Source: JACDER01 sp036394915
GTDB taxonomy: Bacteria > Actinomycetota > Thermoleophilia > Gaiellales > Gaiellaceae
Reading direction: 5' to 3'
Length of the DNA stretch: 64,000 bases
Assembly: GCA_036394915.1 (NCBI GenBank)
Contig: DASWEE010000144.1
Coordinates: 1-64,000, forward strand
This document shows positions 32,748-39,442 of this stretch, piece by piece. The position numbers and the translations under genes were made by a program. Below the pieces are notes generated by a model. That model made no database searches and had not been told where the DNA came from. It saw nothing but the letters and a program-made list of their open reading frames with translations. How positions within the stretch are numbered: position 1 is the first letter of the stretch; the number at the start of each line of letters is the position of its first letter.

Positions 32748-33425
32748 GTGAGGATTATCGCGGGCACCCGCAAGGGCCATACGATCTACGCCCCAAAGGG
32801 AATGGAAACGCGCCCCACCGGCGACCGTGTCCGCGAGGCGGCGTTCAACCTGATTGGGCCCGTCGACGGCGCCTCGGTTCTCGATCTGTACGCCGGCTCC
32901 GGTGCGATGGGGCTGGAGGCGCTCTCGCGTGGGGCCGACCGCGCCGTCTTCGTCGAAAGCGACCGCGACGCGTCCCGCGGGATCGAGCGCAATCTCGAAA
33001 AGCTGGGGCTGACCGGCGCCCGTGTCGTCTGCGACGACGTCCTGCGCTTCCTCGCCTCAGAGCGGGGCAGCTACGACCTCATCCTGGTCGATCCGCCCTA
33101 CGAGATGGTTGAATCCCTGCAAATGCGGCTTTCGCATTACTTGCCGGCGCTGCTGGCCGAGAACGGGCTCGTCGTCTTCGAGACCTCGGCGCGCGACGAA
33201 CCGGAGCTGCCGCTGGCCCAGCGGACGAGCCGGCGCTACGGCTCCGCCCGCCTGACGCTGTTCGAGCACTTCTCGCGTTCCTCGGGCCCCACTGGCGGTT
33301 CGGGGCCGGAGGGGATAGTGCTCGGCACAGCCCCGGAGAGCACCGGGCCGCCAGTGGGGTCAGGCGGCTCCGGAGGCCGGCTTCGCCGGCCGGGAGGAGC
33401 TGCCGGCGAGGGACGTGAGGAATGA
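32748..33425 (+). CDS. rsmD: 16S rRNA (guanine(966)-N(2))-methyltransferase
   Basis: Methylates G966 of 16S rRNA. The 225 residues show the N-terminal MRIIAGTRKG, TRPTGDRVREAAFN, motif I VLDLYAGSGAMGLEALSRGA and catalytic DPPY. The enzyme should end near residue 180; the last ~45 residues are Gly/Pro-rich and are encoded by a region with two inverted repeats. GTG 32,748 gives the standard start. The stop overlaps the coaD ATG, the usual gene pair. Confidence 0.93.
   Translation: MRIIAGTRKGHTIYAPKGMETRPTGDRVREAAFNLIGPVDGASVLDLYAGSGAMGLEALSRGADRAVFVESDRDASRGIERNLEKLGLTGARVVCDDVLRFLASERGSYDLILVDPPYEMVESLQMRLSHYLPALLAENGLVVFETSARDEPELPLAQRTSRRYGSARLTLFEHFSRSSGPTGGSGPEGIVLGTAPESTGPPVGSGGSGGRLRRPGGAAGEGREE
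33287..33359 (+). repeat. Inverted repeat in the rsmD 3' end
   Basis: CCCCACTGGCGG (33,287-33,298) and CCGCCAGTGGGG (33,348-33,359) are perfect 12-bp complements around a 49-bp loop. It could be a small non-autonomous element or an mRNA hairpin. A second hairpin, GGCCGGC-TTC-GCCGGCC (33,375-33,391), follows. Confidence 0.65.
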
Positions 33426-33937
33426 ATACGGCCATCGTCCCTGGGAGCTACGACCCGGTCACATTCGGCCACTTGGACGTGATCACGCGCGCGGCGGCGA
33501 TCTTCGACCGCGTCGTCGTCGGAGTCGTCCGCGACCCTCATCACAAGGGGACGATGTTCTCGGTCGAGGAGCGCGTCCAGTTCCTGCGCGACGCACTTGC
33601 GGAGAACGGCAACGTCGAGGTGGATGTGTTTTCAGAGCTCGTGGTCGACTTTGCGCGCCGTTGGGGCGCGAACACGATGGTCAAGGGCTTGCGCGTGATC
33701 TCCGACTTCGAGTGGGAGTTCCAGATGAACCATCTGAACCGGACGCTGGCGCCAGACGTCGAGACCGTCTACGTGATGGCGAGCCCGCAGTACAGCTTCG
33801 TCTCCTCGAGCGGCGTGAAGGAGATCGCCTCCTTCGGGGGAAAGGTGGACGAGTTCGTTCCCCCCAACGTCGCAGCCCGGTTCGCCGAGCTGTTCCCCGG
33901 CGGTCGTCCCGGTGCGCCCGTCAACCCGCAGGAGTAG
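33422..33937 (+). CDS. coaD: Phosphopantetheine adenylyltransferase
   Basis: Makes dephospho-CoA in coenzyme A synthesis. The 171 residues show the nucleotidyltransferase motif GSYDPVTFGHLDVI, VKGLRVISDFEWEFQMN for the substrate, and the ATP motif YSFVSSSGVKEIASFGG. The ATG overlaps the rsmD stop (ATGA). The length is typical (about 160), with a short Pro-rich tail. Confidence 0.95.
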   Translation: MNTAIVPGSYDPVTFGHLDVITRAAAIFDRVVVGVVRDPHHKGTMFSVEERVQFLRDALAENGNVEVDVFSELVVDFARRWGANTMVKGLRVISDFEWEFQMNHLNRTLAPDVETVYVMASPQYSFVSSSGVKEIASFGGKVDEFVPPNVAARFAELFPGGRPGAPVNPQE

Positions 33938-33964
33938 CCGGTCAGGCCAGTAGACTCTTTTCCA

Positions 33965-34465
33965 ATGGACGTTCTCGTACTCATCGACAAGCTGGACGAT
34001 CTCGTCCACAACGCGAAGGCCGTTCCCCTTACGGATCAGGTGCGAATCGACCGCGAGGAGATCTACGACATCCTCGACCAGATGCGCGCCACCATCCCCG
34101 AGGAGATCAAGCAGGCGCGCTGGATCGTCAAGGAGCGGCAGGAGATGCTGGCCGAGGCGAAGCGCGAGTGCGACCGCATCCTCGGCGAGGCCCGCGAGCA
34201 GGCGGCGCGTGAGGCGTCGCAGACCGAGATCGTCAAGCTCGCCGAGCGCCAGGCGCAGGAGATCGTCGACGATGCCCGCCGCGAGGCCCGCGAGCAGAAG
34301 CTGGAAACCGAGGACTGGATCGACCAGATGCTCTCGACGCTCGAGACGAATCTGGACAAGTTCCTCGGCGCGGTCAGGCGCGGTCGAGAGCGGCTCCACG
34401 AGCGCTCGCAGGAGTCCGTCATGGTTGGGGTCGGCGCTCCGGAAGACGAAGAACCGCCGTACTAG
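33965..34465 (+). CDS. Coiled-coil protein, DivIVA- or ATPase-subunit-b-like
   Basis: 166 residues, almost all charged helix (ARWIVKERQEMLAEAKRECD, then EASQTEIVKLAERQAQEIVDD split by a turn, then a Leu-rich helix near 120-145). There is no membrane segment. Similar coiled-coil proteins lie between coaD and the DUF177 gene in other actinobacteria and have been labelled cell-division initiation or V-ATPase-like; the function is not established. ATG 33,965 is 8 nt after TAGACT (33,951-33,956), near the leaderless spacing. Confidence 0.75.
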   Translation: MDVLVLIDKLDDLVHNAKAVPLTDQVRIDREEIYDILDQMRATIPEEIKQARWIVKERQEMLAEAKRECDRILGEAREQAAREASQTEIVKLAERQAQEIVDDARREAREQKLETEDWIDQMLSTLETNLDKFLGAVRRGRERLHERSQESVMVGVGAPEDEEPPY

Positions 34466-34497
34466 CCCGGCCATCGGCGTCGCTACCCTGGGTAGTA

Positions 34498-35007
34498 GTG
34501 ACCGTCTTCAACCTGCGTACGATCAAGCTCCGCTCCGGTGAGGAGTACCGCGACGAGCAGGAGATCGAGCTCGAGCCGCTTCGCCTCGCGGGGCAGCGCT
34601 ATCTCCCGGTGCCCGACAAGATCCCGGCTGAGCTCGCGATCACCCGCGCAAGCACGGGAACCGTCTTCGAGCTGAGCTTCCTCGGCCGGCTGCACGGCCC
34701 CTGCTTCCGCTGCCTGAACGAGACGGCGATCGAGGAGCGAATCGCCGCCCGCGAGTACCAGGCGAACAGCCCGGGCGAGTCGGAGGAGCTCCGTTCTCCC
34801 TACTTCGAGGACGACCGGCTCGACCTCTCCGCCTGGGCGCGGGACGCCCTCGTCCTCGCTCTCCCGGCGAAGATCCTGTGCCGGCCGGACTGCGCCGGGC
34901 TGTGTCCCGTCTGCGGCAAGGACTTGAACGTCGAGCCGCACACGCACGAGGAGACCGAGCCGGACTCCCGCTGGGCCGCGCTGGCCGAGCTCCGCGACCG
35001 GCTGTAG
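34498..35007 (+). CDS. DUF177 / YceD-family protein
   Basis: A 169-residue protein of the family that precedes rpmF in most bacteria and is linked to 23S rRNA production in plants and E. coli. The C-terminal zinc-type pattern CRPDCAGLCPVCGKDLN is clear, as is an earlier CFRC. GTG 34,498 lies 8 nt after TACCCT. Here an ABC-F gene separates it from rpmF, which is unusual. Confidence 0.85.
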   Translation: MTVFNLRTIKLRSGEEYRDEQEIELEPLRLAGQRYLPVPDKIPAELAITRASTGTVFELSFLGRLHGPCFRCLNETAIEERIAAREYQANSPGESEELRSPYFEDDRLDLSAWARDALVLALPAKILCRPDCAGLCPVCGKDLNVEPHTHEETEPDSRWAALAELRDRL

Positions 35008-35110
35008 GATTTGACGCGGCGCTCCGGCGCCAACCTATGCGTGACTGATTGAGCCCATCCCTCGTTCGCGCGCCTTACGCGCGCCCTCAGCTCTCAGTCA
35101 AGGAGTCCCA
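35008..35110 (+). promoter_or_regulatory. Structured leader before the ABC-F gene
   Basis: 103 bp with a TAGGAT (35,005-35,010), GC-rich inverted repeats (GGCGC-TCC-GGCGCC; GCGCG-CCTTA-CGCGC) and a minimal reading frame ATG CGT GAC TGA at 35,037-35,048, overlapping a second one, GTG ACT GAT TGA. The real start (TTG 35,111) has AAGGAG. In other bacteria ABC-F genes use attenuators with short leader peptides, so this may be one. Inference. Confidence 0.4.
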
Positions 35111-36700
35111 TTGCTCACGCTCGACCAGGTCACCACGCACCACGGCGCCAACCCGATCCTCGTGGACGTCACGTTCGCTGTCGGCCCCGGCGCCCGGATC
35201 GGCGTCATCGGCCCGAACGGTGTGGGCAAGTCGACGCTGCTGCGGATCGCCGCCGGCCTCGACCAGCCCGATTCGGGCACGGTCGCGCGCGCCCCTGCGT
35301 CGCTGACGGCCGGCTACGTCCCGCAGGAGCCGGATGCGCGACCGGGCGAGACGCTGCTCGCGTACCTGTCCCGAAGGACGGGGGTCGCAGAGGCCGGCGC
35401 GGAGCTGGATGCCCTCTCCGCAGGCCTCGCCGACGACCTGACTCTTGTCCACGCCCATTCGGAGGCGCTCGAGCGCTTTCTCGCGCTCGGGGGCGACGAC
35501 CTCGTCGCGCGGGCGCGAACGGCCTGCGCAGAGGTCGGCCTTCCGGCCGAGCGGCTCGAGCTACCGATGACCGCCCTCTCGGGGGGAGAGGCGGCCCGCG
35601 CGGCACTGGCGGCGATCCTGCTCTCGCGCTTCGACGTGCTGCTGCTGGACGAGCCGACGAACAACCTCGACTTCGAGGGCCTCGACCGCCTCGAGCGCTT
35701 CGTGAGCTCGACTCGCGCCGGGGTCGTCGTCGTCTCCCACGACCGCGCGTTCCTCGATCGCACCGTCAAGCGCGTGGTCGAGCTGGACGAGCGCACACAC
35801 CGCGCCCGTGAGTACGCCGGCGGGTGGAGCGACTACGAGATCGTGCGCGCGCGCGAGCGAGAGGCCCACTACCGCCGGTACGAGGATGCGGCGAAGCGTC
35901 GGGACGAGATCGAGCAGCTCCTCCGGGGCCGCCGCAACGAGGCGCGGCGGGCCGGCGCGCGCGTCCTCGCGCGGGAGACGGGCGGCTCCGACCGGCGCGC
36001 GACCCACGCTCTGAGCGGGAAGGTGCGCCAGGCCGAGCGTGCGCTCGAGCGTCTGGAGGAGGTCGAGAAGCCGTACGAGCCCTGGGAGCTCCGCCTCTCG
36101 CTCGCACCGGACCGGCGCAGCGGCAAGGTCGTCGCCCGCTTGGAGGGCGCCGTGATCGAGCGTGGCTCGTTCCGCCTCGGTCCGCTCGATCTCGAGGTGG
36201 GATGGCGCGAGCGCGTCGCCGTCCTCGGGCCGAACGGAAGCGGGAAGACGACGCTGCTCGAGGCCCTGCTGGGAAAGCTTCCGCTCGCCGCCGGCCGCCG
36301 TTATGTCGGGCCCGGCGTGGCAATGGGCGAGCTCGACCAGGAACGGGAGCGGTTCGGCGGGGAGGAGCCGCTGCTCAGGGTCTTCTGCCGCGATGCGTCC
36401 GTCCCGGAGTCCGAGGCGCGCTCAATGCTCGCGAAGTTCGCGCTGGGGGCCGAGGACGTCCTTCGTCCGGCGTCCTCGCTCTCGCCCGGCGAGCGCACGC
36501 GCGCCTCGCTCGCACTGCTCGTGCTCCGAGGCGTGAACTGCCTCGTGCTCGACGAGCCGACGAACCATCTCGATCTGCCGGCGATCGAGGAGCTGGAGGG
36601 GGCGCTGGAGCGCTACGACGGAACGGTGCTGCTCGTCACCCACGATCGGCGTTTCCTCGAGCGGTTTGCGGCAACCAGGACGATCGAGCTCCTTCGCTAG
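35111..36700 (+). CDS. ABC-F family ATPase (ribosome-associated)
   Basis: 529 residues with two ATPase cassettes and no membrane domain, the hallmark of ABC-F translation factors and target-protection proteins. Cassette 1: GPNGVGKST (34-42), LSGGEAARAAL, LLLDEPTNNLD. Cassette 2: GPNGSGKTT, LSPGERTRASL, LVLDEPTNHLD. The linker (about residues 235-330) is charged and could reach the P-site tRNA or the peptide tunnel. Whether it is housekeeping or antibiotic-protecting cannot be told. TTG 35,111 is supported by AAGGAG 5 nt upstream. Confidence 0.9.
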   Translation: MLTLDQVTTHHGANPILVDVTFAVGPGARIGVIGPNGVGKSTLLRIAAGLDQPDSGTVARAPASLTAGYVPQEPDARPGETLLAYLSRRTGVAEAGAELDALSAGLADDLTLVHAHSEALERFLALGGDDLVARARTACAEVGLPAERLELPMTALSGGEAARAALAAILLSRFDVLLLDEPTNNLDFEGLDRLERFVSSTRAGVVVVSHDRAFLDRTVKRVVELDERTHRAREYAGGWSDYEIVRAREREAHYRRYEDAAKRRDEIEQLLRGRRNEARRAGARVLARETGGSDRRATHALSGKVRQAERALERLEEVEKPYEPWELRLSLAPDRRSGKVVARLEGAVIERGSFRLGPLDLEVGWRERVAVLGPNGSGKTTLLEALLGKLPLAAGRRYVGPGVAMGELDQERERFGGEEPLLRVFCRDASVPESEARSMLAKFALGAEDVLRPASSLSPGERTRASLALLVLRGVNCLVLDEPTNHLDLPAIEELEGALERYDGTVLLVTHDRRFLERFAATRTIELLR

Positions 36701-36712
36701 ACTGGCGCAGCT

Positions 36713-36901
36713 GTGGCAGTCCCCAAGAAAAAGACCTCCAAATCCCGCCGCGACAAGCGGCGCGCGCAGCATCGGATCGAGGCGCCGCGGGTGAACGAGT
36801 GCCCGCATTGCCACCGTCCCAAGCGGCCGCATCACGTCTGCCCGAACTGCGGTACCTATCGCGGTCGCGAGGTCGAACCTTTCCGCGGACCGACCCCGTA
36901 G
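36713..36901 (+). CDS. rpmF: Ribosomal protein L32
   Basis: 50S protein, 62 residues: VPKKKTSKSRRDKRRAQH, then the zinc pairs CPHC and CPNC, then GTYRGREV. GTG 36,713 gives the standard MAVPKKKTSKSR start. The ABC-F TAG stop begins TAGACT, 9 nt upstream. plsX and acpP follow, the usual lipid cluster. Confidence 0.96.
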   Translation: MAVPKKKTSKSRRDKRRAQHRIEAPRVNECPHCHRPKRPHHVCPNCGTYRGREVEPFRGPTP

Positions 36902-36905
36902 GCTC

Positions 36906-37886
36906 ATGAGCGTCCGGGTGGCGGTAGACGCTCTAGGCGGCGACCGCGGCCCAGAAGACATCGTCGCCGGCGCGCTAGAGGCTGCCTCCGACGGGATCGT
37001 CCCGATCCTGTTCGGGCCCCCCGACCTGGACACGAAGGGGCTCGGGCACGTCACGGCGTCCCAGGTGATCGGGATGGACGAGAAGCCGGCCGAGGCCGTG
37101 CGCTCCAAGCCGGACAGCTCGCTCGTCGCCGCCTGCCGCGCGGTCGGCGCCGGAGAGGCCGATGCAGTCGTCTCGGCGGGGAACACGGGCGCCATGCTCG
37201 CGGCCTGCCTGATGCAGCTTCGCCGGCTCCCGGGCGTGCTCCGGCCGGCGATCGCGGTTCCGATCCCCGCCCGGCAGGGCCCGTCCGTCCTGATCGACTC
37301 GGGGGCGAACGCGGATGCGCGCGCCGAGCACCTGCTCCAGTTCGCCCACATGGGAGCGCTCTTCGCCGAGGAGATCCTCGGGATCGAGCGGCCGGAGGTG
37401 CGGCTGCTCTCGATCGGGGAAGAGCCGGAGAAGGGCAACCAGCTCACGCTCGAGGCGCACGACCTGCTGGCGGGAAGCGAGCTGCGGTTCGGGGGCAACG
37501 TCGAGAGCCGGGAGCTGCTCGAGGGAGCAGCCGACGTGATCGTCTGCGACGGCTTCACCGGCAACGTCTGCCTCAAGCTGATGGAAGGGACGATCAGGAC
37601 CGTCCTCGACGCGCTGCGGGCGGAGATCGCGCGCACGCGCAAAGGACGCGTCGGAGGGCTGCTGATCCGGGGAGCCGCCCGCGGCCTGCGCGACCGGCTC
37701 GATCCCGATACGTACGGCGGCGCCTACCTGCTCGGGCTGCGAGGCATCGCCGTGATTGCTCATGGCAATTCCTCGCCGCGGGCGATCGCGAACGCGATCG
37801 AGCTCGCCGCGCGCGGCGTCGATCACGGCGTCGTCCAACGCCTCGGTGAACGTTTCCCCGAGCGCCGCGCAGTCCGGGCCGGGTAG
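36906..37886 (+). CDS. plsX: Phosphate acyltransferase PlsX
   Basis: Converts acyl-ACP to acyl-phosphate, the first step of phosphatidic acid synthesis. The 326 residues show VAVDALGGDRGPEDIVAGAL at the start, VSAGNTGAMLAA, LIDSGANAD, LLSIGEEPEKGN and CDGFTGNVCLK. ATG 36,906 follows rpmF by 4 bp. Confidence 0.95.
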   Translation: MSVRVAVDALGGDRGPEDIVAGALEAASDGIVPILFGPPDLDTKGLGHVTASQVIGMDEKPAEAVRSKPDSSLVAACRAVGAGEADAVVSAGNTGAMLAACLMQLRRLPGVLRPAIAVPIPARQGPSVLIDSGANADARAEHLLQFAHMGALFAEEILGIERPEVRLLSIGEEPEKGNQLTLEAHDLLAGSELRFGGNVESRELLEGAADVIVCDGFTGNVCLKLMEGTIRTVLDALRAEIARTRKGRVGGLLIRGAARGLRDRLDPDTYGGAYLLGLRGIAVIAHGNSSPRAIANAIELAARGVDHGVVQRLGERFPERRAVRAG

Positions 37887-37938
37887 CGCGTGTTAGCATC
37901 CGCGCGCTTTAGACCCCCCGACCGTCAAGAGAGGTGAA

Positions 37939-38184
37939 ATGGCAGCTTCGCGCGAGGAAGTCTCCGAGCGGGTCAAAGAGGTCCTGACCGAGCAGCTCGG
38001 GATCGACGAGAGCGAGATCACGGAGGAAGCCTCGTTCCAGGAGGACCTGGACGCTGACTCGCTCGATCTCGTCGAGCTGATCATGGAGCTCGAGGACCAG
38101 TTCGGGATCAAGATCTCCGACGAGGACGCCCAACAGATCCAAACGGTCGGGCAAGCGGTCGACTACGTCACGTCGCACCAGTAA
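37939..38184 (+). CDS. acpP: Acyl carrier protein
   Basis: Carries growing fatty acids on a phosphopantetheine arm. The 81 acidic residues include the attachment site DADSLDLVEL, with Ser41. ATG 37,939 has a good ribosome site (GAGAGGTG). Two -10-like elements (TTAGCAT, TTTAGAC) lie in the 52-bp gap after plsX, so it has its own promoter as expected for an abundant protein. Confidence 0.96.
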   Translation: MAASREEVSERVKEVLTEQLGIDESEITEEASFQEDLDADSLDLVELIMELEDQFGIKISDEDAQQIQTVGQAVDYVTSHQ

Positions 38185-38209
38185 CGACAACCGCGGCGAG
38201 CTCGAGCGG

Positions 38210-38863
38210 CTGATCGACGAGCTCCCGCCGGAGCGGCTCGCGCAGGTCTTCACGCATCCCTCCTGGGCGGCGGAGCGGAGCGAGTCCTACGAGCGGCTGG
38301 AGTTCCTGGGGGACAGCGTCCTCGAGCTTGCGATCGCGCGGGCGCTGTTCGAGGAGTACCCGGACTTCTCGGAGGGGCAGCTGGCTCGGCTGCGCGCGCA
38401 CATCGTCTCCAGGCAGAGCTGTGCCGTCGTCGGGCGCGAGCTCGGGCTGGGGCGGCGGCTCAGCCGGCACGCCGGCGAGACGAGCGAGGAGGAGCTCGCC
38501 AAGCTCGCACGGAACCCGAACGTCCTCGGCGCGCTGCTGGAGGCCGCGCTGGCGGCGCTCTTCCTCGAGCACGGCTTCCCGGCCATCGAGCCGGCGATCG
38601 TCGAGGCGTTTCGCGGCCGGATCGAGTATGCGACCACGAGCTACGTCGATCACAAGACGGAGCTCCAGGAAGAGCTCGCACGTCGGGGCCGTCAGGTCAC
38701 CTACGGCGTGCTCGAGGTCGAGGGGCCGCCCCACGAGCGAACGTTCACGGTGGCGGCGGTCGTCGAGGGAAAGCAACTGGGGGTCGGCCGGGGCCGGTCG
38801 AAGAAGGACGCCGAGCAGAGCGCTGCGGAAGAAGCCCTGACCGCGCTCTCGGCCGAGCGGTGA
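38210..38863 (+). CDS. rnc: Ribonuclease III, unusual start and active site
   Basis: Cleaves double-stranded RNA. The RNase III signature ERLEFLGDSVLELAIA is present, with the equivalents of E. coli E41 and D45, and a C-terminal double-stranded-RNA-binding domain (DHKTELQEELARRG, GRGRSKKDAEQSAAEEAL). In the second metal motif (VLGALLEAALAAL) the Glu equivalent to E117 is there, but the Asp three residues before it (D114) is Ala. No ATG, GTG or TTG lies in this frame from inside acpP to past the catalytic domain; CTG 38,210 is my best guess for the start. The end overlaps the next gene. Confidence 0.8.
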   Translation: MIDELPPERLAQVFTHPSWAAERSESYERLEFLGDSVLELAIARALFEEYPDFSEGQLARLRAHIVSRQSCAVVGRELGLGRRLSRHAGETSEEELAKLARNPNVLGALLEAALAALFLEHGFPAIEPAIVEAFRGRIEYATTSYVDHKTELQEELARRGRQVTYGVLEVEGPPHERTFTVAAVVEGKQLGVGRGRSKKDAEQSAAEEALTALSAER

Positions 38864-39402
38864 CCGTCGTCCAGCGCTCTTCCCGCCGTTTCTCCTCGAA
38901 ACGGATCGAGGAGACGGCACGAGGCCTCCTCGAGGCATCGGCGCTTTGTGCGCTTGCGACCGTGTCGAGGGAGGGGCGGGCGTACGTGAACACCATGTAC
39001 TTCGCGTGGGATCGCGAGCTCCGCGTCGTCTGGATCTCTGCGCCTGAGGCGCAGCATTCGCGGAACCTCCGCCAGAACCGCTCTGCTGCGATCACGGTCT
39101 TCGACTCGGGGCAGAAGTGGGGGGGCAAGGATCGTGGGATCCAGCTCTTCGGGTCTGCGAGCGAGCTGGGCCAGGGACGAGATCGAGCCGCACAGGAGAC
39201 GTACTCGGCGCGCTTCCCGGCGTACGACCCGGCCGAGCTCGGCGTCTATGGCTTCTATCGCTTCCGTCCCAGCCGGATCAAGCTCTTCGACGAAGAGGCG
39301 CTGGGTCCGGGCGTGTTCGTGACCGCGAGCGTGAAAGGCCGCGGCCGCCTCGAATGGACGCGGACCGAGGTCTACCGCTCAGGTTCAAGGCGCCCTGGAT
39401 GA
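38860..39402 (+). CDS. Pyridoxamine 5'-phosphate oxidase-like flavin/F420-binding protein
   Basis: A 180-residue split-barrel of the PPOX class (ALCALATVSREGRAYVNTMYF, VVWISAPEAQHSRNLRQN, AITVFDSG, GIQLFGSASELG). These proteins bind FMN, F420 or haem, and the actinobacterial ones are often F420 enzymes; the cofactor is not determined here. GTG 38,860 overlaps the rnc stop. Confidence 0.8.
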   Translation: MTVVQRSSRRFSSKRIEETARGLLEASALCALATVSREGRAYVNTMYFAWDRELRVVWISAPEAQHSRNLRQNRSAAITVFDSGQKWGGKDRGIQLFGSASELGQGRDRAAQETYSARFPAYDPAELGVYGFYRFRPSRIKLFDEEALGPGVFVTASVKGRGRLEWTRTEVYRSGSRRPG

Positions 39403-39442
39403 GGAGAGCTGCCATCCGCACTGGTAAGTAGCGTTCGGGCGC

